Assembly: GCA_035578175.1 (NCBI GenBank) | Contig: JAQMRL010000003.1 | Span: forward strand, 97,447,969-97,511,968 | From: Catonia carolina | Lineage: Eukaryota; Arthropoda; Insecta; Hemiptera; Achilidae | Direction: 5' to 3' | DNA: 64,000 bases | In this document: positions 56,419 through 64,000 of the stretch, in pieces | Numbering within the stretch: position 1 is the first letter of the stretch | Layout of the letters: each line of letters begins with the position of its first letter | Translations under genes and position numbers: made by a program | The notes under the pieces: model-generated | The model's input: the letters and a program-made list of their open reading frames with translations, nothing else | Databases searched by the model: none | What the model was told of the DNA's origin: nothing

Positions 56419-56532
56419 TTCCTATTCATTCCTAATTTTTGTGTACGTTGCAATCTGTTCAATTCAGAACAATAAGCAACCCCATGACCCAATGAGATGA
56501 AGATGATGTGTATGACGTGTAAATGAGGTGTA
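56419..56532 (-). repeat. SINE-3, 5' truncated
   Basis: A 114 bp copy of the 3' part only, flanked by perfect 12 bp TSDs GAACCTAAAATT at 56407-56418 and 56533-56544. It defines the SINE-3 tail: after TTGCAACGTACAC comes AAAAATTAGGAATGAATAGG. Confidence 0.93.
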
Positions 56533-56801
56533 GAACCTAAAATTGAAATAGTATTTTTTAATTAAGCTAATTTTTGCTTACTAATGAAGAATAATCGTTT
56601 GTAAGTTTGTATGAATGTAAAATTAATCGAGGTTTATATTATGAATATTTAATACACAATAAATTCAATTAAAATTAAGTTAAATATATTAAATATTTTT
56701 AATAAACTTGAAACAGTATGGTTAGTAAGAGAAATCTTTGAACCTGCGCGCTACACTTCTAATGTATTGTCATGCCAGTAAAAACGTTTATTATAGCAAC
56801 A

Positions 56802-56883
56802 GCTGAGGTGTCCGAGTGGTTAAGGAGTTGGACTTGAAATCCAATGGGTTCTACCCGCGCAGGTTCGAATCCTGTCCTCAGCG
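56802..56883 (+). tRNA. tRNA-Ser(TGA), copy 1
   Basis: Reads serine codon UCA. The acceptor stem GCTGAGG pairs with CCTCAGC. The D-arm has the A box TGTCCGAGTGG region. The anticodon loop CTTGAAA holds TGA at 56835-56837, between stems TTGGA and TCCAA. The long variable arm TGGGTTCTACCCG is typical of serine tRNAs. The B box is GGTTCGAATCC, followed by the discriminator G. No intron. All three copies in this window are identical over the full gene, and none carries a mismatch in a stem, so all look functional. Confidence 0.97.
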
Positions 56884-56889
56884 CATAAA

Positions 56890-56895
56890 TTTTTT
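56890..56895 (+). terminator. Pol III T-run terminator
   Basis: Six T residues 7 bases after the tRNA 3' end. Confidence 0.85.
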
Positions 56896-57480
56896 ACTCG
56901 TGAAAATTAAATTTAACTCAATTTTTATTAAAATTATATTTTTGAATTTATTTTTCCGAATGTATTTGTGTAATTAAATTAATTCAATACTTTTTTCTTT
57001 TATTAAAATTTTAGCTGTAAAAACAGTATTAACTTTTTTTTTTTAACTTTGGAGACCGCAATGGATCACTTAAGTCAGCGTATTGGAAGTTCTGTTCTGG
57101 TTCTTTTCTTTGATCTTTTCCCAGTATTTTTTCATTCTGACAGATCTTGCCTGTCTTTCTGCATCTGAAACAATCGCTCTTCTTACTCCTCTGTTGAATT
57201 ATTTGTCTTTTATTTTTTTTAAATGTTTTGTGAATCAGAAAAATATGAAAAAATCAGAAAGTGAAGACCAAGAGATCTCCATGATTTTAGGTATACTACC
57301 TACTGATTTTTAGATTATTAGGTATATAATTTTATTCTACAATTTTTCTTACAAGGTATGCGGTCAATTCATTGTACATATTTGCAATTTGTTAAAACAC
57401 CGTAGGACTAAATTTCAACAATGTCACTGAAAACAGAGATCTCCAAACAAGTTTCTGAAATAATGATCAAAAAATTCAAT
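56896..57480. other. Anonymous stretch
   Basis: An open frame at 57083-57313 (76 codons) is hydrophobic and AT-driven, with no recognised domain. Confidence 0.4.
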
Positions 57481-57595
57481 TATTTTTTTATTTTATTTTT
57501 TTATTTATTTAACGTCGCATCTACTGCTGTGGTCATTAGCGACGACGTTGGGGTGTTACTGTGTGAAATGAGGATGAAATGAATTTTTGTAACTA
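57481..57595 (-). repeat. SINE-2, 5' truncated
   Basis: On the minus strand it ends GTCGTCGCTAATGACCACAG, GATGCGACGTTAAATAAAT and (AAAT)n. The body AAATTCATTTCATCCTCATT matches the copy at 59163. Confidence 0.88.
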
Positions 57596-57619
57596 GACTA
57601 TTATACTATATCTGTTTTT

Positions 57620-57931
57620 ATTTGTATAGCTTTTTCACAGTGAAGTGCTCATTCCACCTGGGATTTACTTGTACTCCATTTTCACTACTGACCACGCACC
57701 TGGCTTGCAGTTTGATGGATCACATTAAAAATGAGGAAATCCGGTCCCCTTTAAATGCCTCCCTTCTATTAGAAATAGTTGACAAATACAGAGAGACATT
57801 TATACGTACGAGTGAAGATAGATGGGCGAAACGGGCATTAGGCTACATACCTGCTGGAAGAAGAGATGTAGGTTGACCGCAAAAAAGATCGGCAACGAAT
57901 AGAACAGGTCGGAAGGCCTAATCCATTACAG
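57620..57931 (+). mobile_element. LINE-A 3' terminal fragment
   Basis: Text from 57705: SLMDHIKNEEIRSPLNASLL, LEIVDKYRETFIRTSEDRWA, KRALGYIPAGRRDVG, then over a stop PQKRS. LMDxIRNEEIRxxL, Y...(W)..H..R, A.x.YxPxGRRDVGxPxKR is the LINE-A ORF2 ending, and EPNPLQEEEE-like text leads into the GAA tract. Confidence 0.85.
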
Positions 57932-58008
57932 GAAGAAGAAGAAGAAGAAGAAGAAGAAGAAGAAGAAGAAGAAGAAGAAGAAGAAGAAGAAGGAGAAGAA
58001 GAAGAAGA
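57932..58008. repeat. (GAA)n microsatellite
   Basis: About 25 GAA units with one GGA interruption near 57991, starting directly at the LINE-A 3' end. Confidence 0.97.
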
Positions 58009-58325
58009 TTAATTACTGTTAGTTCGTTTGTACATGTAGGTTATTCGATAATTAATTATTATAATATCCCCGTATTGCAATGCTTTCCGCCTTTAGCCTA
58101 CATATCGAGTATTTCAATTTAGCTACTTAATTTTTACGATGCATTATAACTACTATTAAATAAACTGTATAAAATTAAAGTTCTAAGTTTATTAATTTAG
58201 TATGAGAATGTATGGAATTATGAACAGTAAACTATTGGCCTAAGTAAGAATACAATATTTTTACAGAACAAAAAATAAAAATATTTATCAACTTTTTTGC
58301 TTGTTTCAGATAAAATAATAAAAGC
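58009..58325. other. Anonymous AT-rich stretch
   Basis: Spacer between LINE-A and the second tRNA gene; nothing recognised. Confidence 0.45.
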
Positions 58326-58330
58326 AAAAA
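58326..58330 (-). terminator. Pol III T-run terminator
   Basis: Five T residues on the minus strand just after the tRNA 3' end. Confidence 0.75.
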
Positions 58331-58335
58331 TATTC

Positions 58336-58417
58336 CGCTGAGGACAGGATTCGAACCTGCGCGGGTAGAACCCATTGGATTTCAAGTCCAACTCCTTAAC
58401 CACTCGGACACCTCAGC
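58336..58417 (-). tRNA. tRNA-Ser(TGA), copy 2, inverted
   Basis: Same 82 bases as copy 1 on the opposite strand, with the anticodon complement at 58382-58384. The bases directly upstream of the gene (TTATCAAG on its own strand) are shared with copy 3, which has TTATCAAG three bases further from the gene start. An apparent open frame over the gene (58218-58403) is an artefact. Confidence 0.97.
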
Positions 58418-58885
58418 TTGATAAATATAATCACTTGACATGTATATGATATCGTTTTTTAGGTTTAAGATAGCTGACAAAATAAATTATGATAATTTAT
58501 ATTAAAAGTAAATGATGTTACTAATATTAATAAAACTTAGACTACTGATTTTTTAGATTTAACAATAAATTATTCTTAAAATGTAGGTTGTTCTAAAAAA
58601 TGTGTTTTTGTAAATACGGATCAATCAATAGTCTACTATAATTAAAATAAACAATTACATTTTTATATTGTTTTAACTAAATAATTAAAATAATAATTAT
58701 CGAATGTTTTACATAATAATGTGAATTTTATACAGAAGTTCATAAAAATTATATTGTGCTTAATAACATGAAATAATTTAGTTGTATTCATATTTTTTAT
58801 GTAAATGAGTTATAATATAAGCGTTGTATTTTATGATTTATGAAATAAATGATCCATACAATGAGAGTGTTAAAAAATGATTGAC
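58418..58885. other. Anonymous AT-rich spacer
   Basis: Nothing recognised between the divergent tRNA copies 2 and 3. Confidence 0.45.
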
Positions 58886-58896
58886 GTTATCAAGAA

Positions 58897-58978
58897 GCTG
58901 AGGTGTCCGAGTGGTTAAGGAGTTGGACTTGAAATCCAATGGGTTCTACCCGCGCAGGTTCGAATCCTGTCCTCAGCG
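58897..58978 (+). tRNA. tRNA-Ser(TGA), copy 3
   Basis: Identical to copies 1 and 2; anticodon at 58930-58932. Copies 2 and 3 are divergent, 479 bp apart. Outside the genes, flanks do not match apart from TTATCAAG upstream of copies 2 and 3, so duplication was old or by retroposition-like gene copying. Confidence 0.97.
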
Positions 58979-58982
58979 GTTA

Positions 58983-58990
58983 TTTTTTTT
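58983..58990 (+). terminator. Pol III T-run terminator
   Basis: Eight T residues shortly after the tRNA 3' end. Confidence 0.85.
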
Positions 58991-59035
58991 AACTTACTAT
59001 ATTATTTCTAAAAAATTACAAGACTAAAAAAAAAT

Positions 59036-59108
59036 TACAAAAATTACAAGATTACAAGATTGTTGGATTCATTACAAGATTCTTGAATTACAAGATTGTT
59101 GGATTCAT
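59036..59108. repeat. Short tandem repeat of ATTACAAGATT
   Basis: Three to five imperfect copies of ATTACAAGATTGTTGGATTC-like units. Confidence 0.85.
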
Positions 59109-59162
59109 GGCTATCATGAAAACATAACTTTCATAGCGTTTTATAGATAATAATAATATTAT

Positions 59163-59308
59163 TAGTGGGTTCGAATCCCACTCAGGCACGGCATATTTTC
59201 ATACGTAAAAAAATCATTTCATCCTCATTACGCACAGTTATACCCCAACGTCGTCGCTAATGACCTTTGATGTTGATGCGACGTTAAATAAATAAATAAA
59301 TAAAAAAT
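59163..59308 (+). repeat. SINE-2, 5' truncated at the B box
   Basis: Begins AGTGGGTTCGAATCCCACTC (B box) then CAGGCACGGCATATTTTC, CAACGTCGTCGCTAATGACC, GATGCGACGTTAAATAAAT and (AAAT)n. Approximate TSD ATAATAATA on both sides. The stem CGTCGC...GCGACG before the tail is intact. Confidence 0.9.
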
Positions 59309-59579
59309 AATAATACTATCGTAAATATAAAGTAGTTTGTACTGTACTGAAGTTGATATCTCCGAATTTTTAGTCGTGGTTAAATTTTAATAGTTTCTTC
59401 AACAAGTTGAGCGAAATACAAACTTTTTGTCATATATTTTTAAAAATGACATATTTCTGAATAACACAAAATTACAAAAAAATGTACGTTGTTATTAAGA
59501 TTATTTTAAAAGGATTTATTACGTATTTTACGCTAAAAGCTACTGTAGTAAGTGCATTAATTTTAAATACTGTATGTGT

Positions 59580-59973
59580 TTGCCCATTATAGACAGGTGG
59601 AGTGTCAAATTATTTACACTCAATCTGTTTGTTGCTGGGCTAAAATAAATAGTTCTGTTTCTTATCACATGGTCAGCCAATTAAATGACTGAATCATTTA
59701 AGAACAGAAGAGGTAGAGGTGTAAAAGACACTAATCAGAGTTATCTTCTCTGAAAGTAATGAATTTCATTGTACAGCCAGACCCTGTGGTGAATGAAGTG
59801 AAGGTGTCATTTACAGAGTGGAAAATATGTGCTTTTCAGAGGGCCCGGCATGCTGATAAGCGTACTTTTCCACTCAGTGAGGAAGGCAATGGTAAACCAC
59901 CTCACTCCTCGATTTACTTAGTAAAACCTCTAGAGGTTCAAACCAGCCTTTCGGCTGTTGACCTAAACAACAC
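59580..59973 (+). repeat. SINE-1, full length, subfamily a
   Basis: Perfect 11 bp TSDs ACTGTATGTGT at 59569-59579 and 59974-59984. The frame starting at 59759 stays open through the tail into flanking DNA. Confidence 0.96.
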
Positions 59974-59984
59974 ACTGTATGTGT

Positions 59985-60727
59985 ATAATTTGACATGTTA
60001 CACCCAAAACATATTAAAGTATCAATTGGTTTTCCGTATACCGGACTTGATGAGACATGGCACGGACCAGATAACCGAAAAATAAAATAGTCTAACTGTA
60101 TTAATTAATTAAAAATTATTTAGAAACCTAATTAGAATAAAAAATTACCAGTAGGCCTACACAAAGGCATCCAGGTTAATTTTTGTTTCTACACGTACGT
60201 AGACACGGACAACGAAATTAACTGTTCCTGACTTTTACTCTTGATTTTTCCGGTTCATACAAAGGCAGGCGGTAACTACATCAGTCATACCTACGTATTT
60301 CTGTCATATGCTAGCTTATCACAGAAATCATAACCTCAAAGAAAATTATAGGTAGGCCTACCTATTGTTTGTTATATTAACGATATTATTTTTTCTTTAT
60401 AAACTAATCTATTTTCATCAGTATCAGTCTTTTTCATCAGTATGAAAAGGAAGCTTTATTTTATCTAATTACTCGTACAATTTCATAATGATGTTGACAA
60501 AATAATTTTTTTTAAATCTGATGATTATTCCGATTGATCGGGAAGTATCTGTTGGCCTATACTGTGCACCACACTGAAAAATAGTACATGAAAAAATTAG
60601 TAAGGTACCGACCGAGGTTCAGAGTCAAGTTTAGTTTTATTTTTTGTACAGAGTTTAGTCTTTTTTTAATACACTACTGAGTGTAATTTATATTTTGGTT
60701 GCTTGATAGACGTTGGACAGATAGGTT
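59985..60727. other. Anonymous AT-rich stretch
   Basis: TAGGCCTA at 60152-60159 and 60353-60360. The part nearest 60727 may be the 5' UTR of the following LINE ORF1. Confidence 0.4.
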
Positions 60728-61460
60728 GTGCGTTGGTCGCTCTGTTATCTTTACTGCGTTGTATTCGTAATAGTAAATAATACTACAATTGAAATGTATT
60801 GTGCCCGTATAGGCACGTTTAAATTCTGTTATTTTGGTTTAAAAAGTTATTCCATACAATATTTTTTATTTACTAGTTGTCTGTTTTTTTGGGGTACGGT
60901 TTTGCTAGTGTTATTATTAATTGGTGGTATTGAGAAAAATCCGGGCCCTCCTAAAACTTTAGAAGATTTGTGGAATAAACTTGAAAGTTTTGATGTGTTA
61001 ATAACGACTTAAATGAAATAAAACAAACAATTACTGTTGTTTTAGAATCTCCGTCTCGAACTACCAAGGAAGTAATAGACTTAAAATTAAAAGTTAATGT
61101 TTTACAGTCAGAAAATAAAGAACTGCAAAGGAAATTAAATAGCTTAGAGAATCATTCTAGACGGTCAAACATGGTTATTTTATCGAGTACCGGAGGAAGT
61201 GAGAATTGGGAGACTACCGAACGCATAGTTAGCAGTATCATAATTAAAAATTTAAAAGTGAATTTAAATAAGACTGATATAGAACGGGCGCATAGGTTGG
61301 GACGCAAGGGGCGAGGAAACATAACAGACCTATCATTGTAAAGTTTAGCAACTTCAAAAATAAAGTAGAGATTCTGAAAGCCAGGAAAAATTTAGAGGGG
61401 TCGCAAATAGGTATTTCTGATTTATATTTTCATTTTAATGGCCTATTCCCAGCAATTTAG
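60728..61460 (+). mobile_element. LINE ORF1 with N-terminal 2A-like motif, frameshifted
   Basis: Three pieces of one ORF1 in successive frames. Piece 1 (60728-61012, 94 residues) has a hydrophobic stretch at residues 41-65 followed by GGIEKNPGP at residues 66-74 (60923-60949), a 2A-like ribosome-skipping motif in which G replaces the usual D. Piece 2 (61006 to about 61322) reads DLNEIKQTITVVLESPSR, then a coiled-coil-like LKLKVNVLQSENKELQRKLN, SLENHSRRSNMVIL, and DIERAHRLGRKGRG. Piece 3 (61326-61460) reads RPIIVKFSNFKNKVEILKAR, KNLEGSQIGISDLYF. The order coiled coil, LENxSRRxNxxI, ERAHRxGxK, RPIIVKFxxxKxxxxILxxxxxL is that of L1/CR1-type ORF1 RNA-binding proteins. Two frameshifts and truncation at the 61470 element make this copy dead. 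Confidence 0.85.
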
Positions 61461-63021
61461 TAGCTGCTAGTACTAGCTGCTACTAGCAGGACTTACTAGC
61501 GCGTAGGTGACAGTTCCCACGGAGCTAGTTAAAATTAATGCCATTGCTTTGAAGACATAGATGTGTTGTGTATTGCTGTATAAAATAAGCTTTTGGACTT
61601 TGCTGAGAGCTGTGAAACAGACGTTGCGGTCGCAGCGCTACAAGCAGTACAGTATGGTTCGTGTTAAACTAAGGGGTTTTGTAAATACTGATGTGCATGA
61701 TTTAGCACAGGATTGTTTACGTATGCCTACGTGACTGTATGCGGTGGGAAAGACGAGGAACGAAACGTTCGGCTGTTTGTGCGTATGTGTGTTCCGTGGT
61801 TCTCAGCAAAATGCACGAGTTCTACAAAGTACATCGTACCAGCAACTATAGTGCACACCACGAAAGAAGACCGCTGTGAATACCAGTTTCCCTCCACCAA
61901 TTTAATAGAATTTTCTATTTACAACACATGTCCATTTTTGTTTTATTTGTGATTTTAAATGCAAGAGTCGACTATACTTGGCACAATCCCGTTGTAAAAT
62001 TACACGGTTCAGTTGAAAAATCATTTGCCAATGTTCACTTGGGGCCAGAATAGCTCTTAATTAAATGGCTGCAGTATTAAATAAAACATTAGATTTTATT
62101 TCAATATTCACACTGCGGCAAAACTGTGATTATTAACATATTTAAACCCCAATTTTTACATAATGCCTTGATGAAGTTGTTTAGGTCAACAGCCAAAAAG
62201 CTGGTTTGAACTTTTAGAAGTTTTACTAAGTAAAATCGAAGTGTGAGGTGGTTTACTATTGCCTGCCTTACTGAGTTGAAAGAGTATGCTTATCAGCATG
62301 CCAGGCCCTCCGAAAAGCACCCACTTTACACCCTGCAAATGACACCTTCACTTCATTCACCACAGGGTCTGGCTGTATAGTGAAATTCATTACTCTCAGA
62401 GGAGATAACTCTGACTAGTGTCTTTTACACTTCTACCTCTTCTGTTCTTAAATAGTTCAGTCATATAATTGGCTGACTATGTGATAAGAAACAGAAGTAT
62501 TTTTTGTAGCGCTGAAACCAACAGATCGAGTGCAATTAATTTAACACTCCACCTTCCCGTTATGAGCATCTTGATGAAGTAACAGACGTTTAAAAAGCAC
62601 ACTAACAGAAAACTGGCTAAGAGCGGGTACTTTTCATGCGTAAATTGCTCTATCTCCGAAAAGTTTTTAAATAAAATAATTTAAGATAAACGAATAAACA
62701 CAGGAAACAACAATATGTTTCAATATGCTGTAGTGTTAATTTTTTCCATTCAGTTGTTTTTGGTATAGCAAAACGCAACTTCAAACGCAACGAACTATTT
62801 TTCGTGGCGAGCACTAAAGCAACGTTTCCAAACGTTCACACCAAGCTAGTTTACTAGCGCTAGTCAAACACATCACTTTTTCTCCCCTACTAGCGCTAGT
62901 AAAATCAAACATGTTCAAAGTATTCACGCTAGTGAATACTAGCGCTTTATCTTTAGCGCTATAAAGTTGTTCGTTCCCATTACGCTATCTTGGTAGCTAG
63001 CAGTCTACTAGCAGCTAGTAC
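61458..63021. mobile_element. Candidate DNA transposon with palindromic ends
   Basis: GTACTAGCTGCTA at 61470-61482 recurs as its complement at 63009-63021. Inside both ends, TAGCGyGTA/TAGCGTAATGGG-like text and further CTAGC motifs recur. The left end is a near-perfect 28 bp palindrome (61458-61485). The right subterminal region holds ACTAGCGCTAGT at 62853-62864 and 62889-62900, and GTATTCAC..GTGAATAC at 62920-62939. It interrupts the LINE ORF1 on its left. No TSD is evident and no transposase text was recognised; an open frame at 61713-61952 is unassigned. Length about 1.55 kb including a SINE-1 copy. Confidence 0.5.
62178..62569 (-). repeat. SINE-1, full length
   Basis: Perfect 11 bp TSDs CTTGATGAAGT at 62167-62177 and 62570-62580. 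CTGCTAG-type (here CTGTTGGTTTCAGC). It sits inside the palindrome-ended candidate transposon. Confidence 0.95.
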
Positions 63022-64000
63022 CTTAAGAACATTATTATTCAGGCTTTTGTCATCTTTGCTTAAAGTTTATAATTACATTAAAGATACTATTGTAAAAGTA
63101 TTACACTTCGTTAAAGAAAGGTACTTTGTATACCAATTTTGGAACATTATGTCAAGTTATGTAATGAATTACAGCTTGTTCTTTTGAATATCTATATTGG
63201 TAATATATAAGAAAAAAACATTATAGAAATAACTGTTATTATGACACTTATAAAAAATAATAAACTAATAAATAAATAATAAAACAAAATAGAGATATTA
63301 GAGACGAGACGGTAAGTATATCATTGGACAAGCCGGAAGATACCAACATAGTATTAGCGTAAAATCTTAATTTAGTAGTTGAGTCACGCATCGCTAACCG
63401 CAATATATCAGAATATGACACTGCGATAGGGTGGCCTTCTTTCTATCGTCTTACAGAAACAGATATTATGCTGATAATGTGATGCTAATATGTCATCTAC
63501 GTTTGTAGTCAGATGAAAACTACTTATATGTTTGTGTGTGTATCTTTAAATGAGTATTTATATAAATATCTGTCTGTGTGTGTTTAAAAAAGGAGAATGA
63601 ATCAGAAAGGAAGAGAATGAGTGCTGGGAGTGAAACAGTGGAAGCACGATAAATCTCTAGCGATCCTATCTGTACATCGTACAGACGGCCAAAACAATAA
63701 ATTGTCATTTCGCGCTCGTGCGATCTTCGTTGAACTTTATAGTTACCTTGTAAGTTACATTTTTTAATCAATTCAATTTATAAATAAATGGTATTTTCAA
63801 AAAATTAATATTTAACAATTGTGTTCAATATAAACTTGGGAATTTAATATCTCATTGTATGTAAGATATTAGGTGAAAAATTTAAATTTACTAGCTAATA
63901 AGCCTACTAACGACCAAAGCACATTCTGTTTTACCAATTGTAAATTAGTTCGCCGTAACAAAGTAATTAATACCATAGGGACACTTTTAACTTTGGATAT
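63022..64000. other. Anonymous AT-rich stretch
   Basis: A minus-strand open frame at 63520-63771 and a TGTG-rich patch near 63530-63580; no gene or repeat recognised. The LINE ORF1 is not seen to resume after the 63021 boundary. Confidence 0.45.

Noticed and set aside
57932..58008. CRISPR-like or other array
   Set aside because: A simple trinucleotide run without spacers; no direct repeats with unique spacers were seen anywhere in the window.
58218..58403. 61-codon open frame on the minus strand
   Set aside because: It overlies the tRNA-Ser gene almost completely; the protein text is translated tRNA.
59759..60085. 108-codon open frame as a host gene
   Set aside because: It is the SINE-1 frame running through the tail into flanking DNA.

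Overview
This window looks like a repeat-saturated stretch of an arthropod, most likely insect, nuclear genome. It is strongly AT-rich by eye and has no operons, ribosome binding sites or long open frames. Almost everything recognisable is a transposable element or a fragment of one. I found no intact host protein-coding gene; the only certain genes are three identical tRNA-Ser(TGA) genes at 56.8-59.0 kb. The species cannot be fixed from sequence alone. Jockey, I, R1-like and jockey-unrelated LINEs, a mariner, Buster-type hAT copies and tRNA-derived SINEs fit an insect, possibly a hemipteran (inference).

Three SINE families dominate. SINE-1 is a ~390 bp element with 16 copies here (roughly a tenth of the window). 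It starts near TGCCCATAACAG and ends GATGACCTAAACAAC(AAC)n, and most copies are flanked by 8-13 bp target site duplications (TSDs). SINE-2 has a tRNA-like head and a tail ending in GCGACGTTAAATAAATAAA. The same tail ends an I-clade LINE copy at 22.7-23.2 kb, its likely mobilising partner. SINE-3 is a second tRNA-like family (10.6, 27.9 and 56.4 kb).

LINE fragments are all decayed 3' ends. Jockey-like reverse transcriptase tails lie at 9.7, 13.5, 15.7, 23.4, 35.3, 36.6, 41.5 and 52.1 kb. A family ending in GRRxxGRPxKRW and often a GAA-type microsatellite (LINE-A here) lies at 5.3, 18.2, 32.3, 42.1, 44.2 and 57.6 kb. Other families are at 7.1, 25.3, 27.2, 28.5 and 34.6 kb, R1-like tails at 40.0 and 47.6 kb, and a LINE ORF1 with an N-terminal 2A-like motif at 60.7 kb.

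DNA transposons are an internally deleted mariner (20.8-21.7 kb), two Buster-type hAT insertions landing in the same palindrome of two different SINE-1 copies (16.9 and 19.3 kb), a TTAA-flanked piggyBac-like element with a SINE-1 inside its terminal repeat (33.3-34.5 kb), a decayed HTH-type gene with a foldback hairpin (24.4-24.7 kb) and a palindrome-rich candidate element (61.5-63.0 kb).

Layout: 0-5 kb mostly anonymous, with two promoter-like patches; 5-9 kb LINE and SINE-1; 9.7-17 kb jockey; 16.8-24.7 kb nested DNA transposons and the SINE-2/I LINE pair; 25-36 kb LINE fragments and the piggyBac-like element; 36-48 kb jockey, R1-like and SINE-1; 48-51 kb anonymous; 51-56 kb dense SINE-1 with an inverted pair; 56.8-59 kb tRNA genes; 59-63 kb SINE-1, the 2A-bearing ORF1 and the candidate DNA transposon. 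The parts do not form a host pathway; the biology is mutual parasitism among mobile elements.
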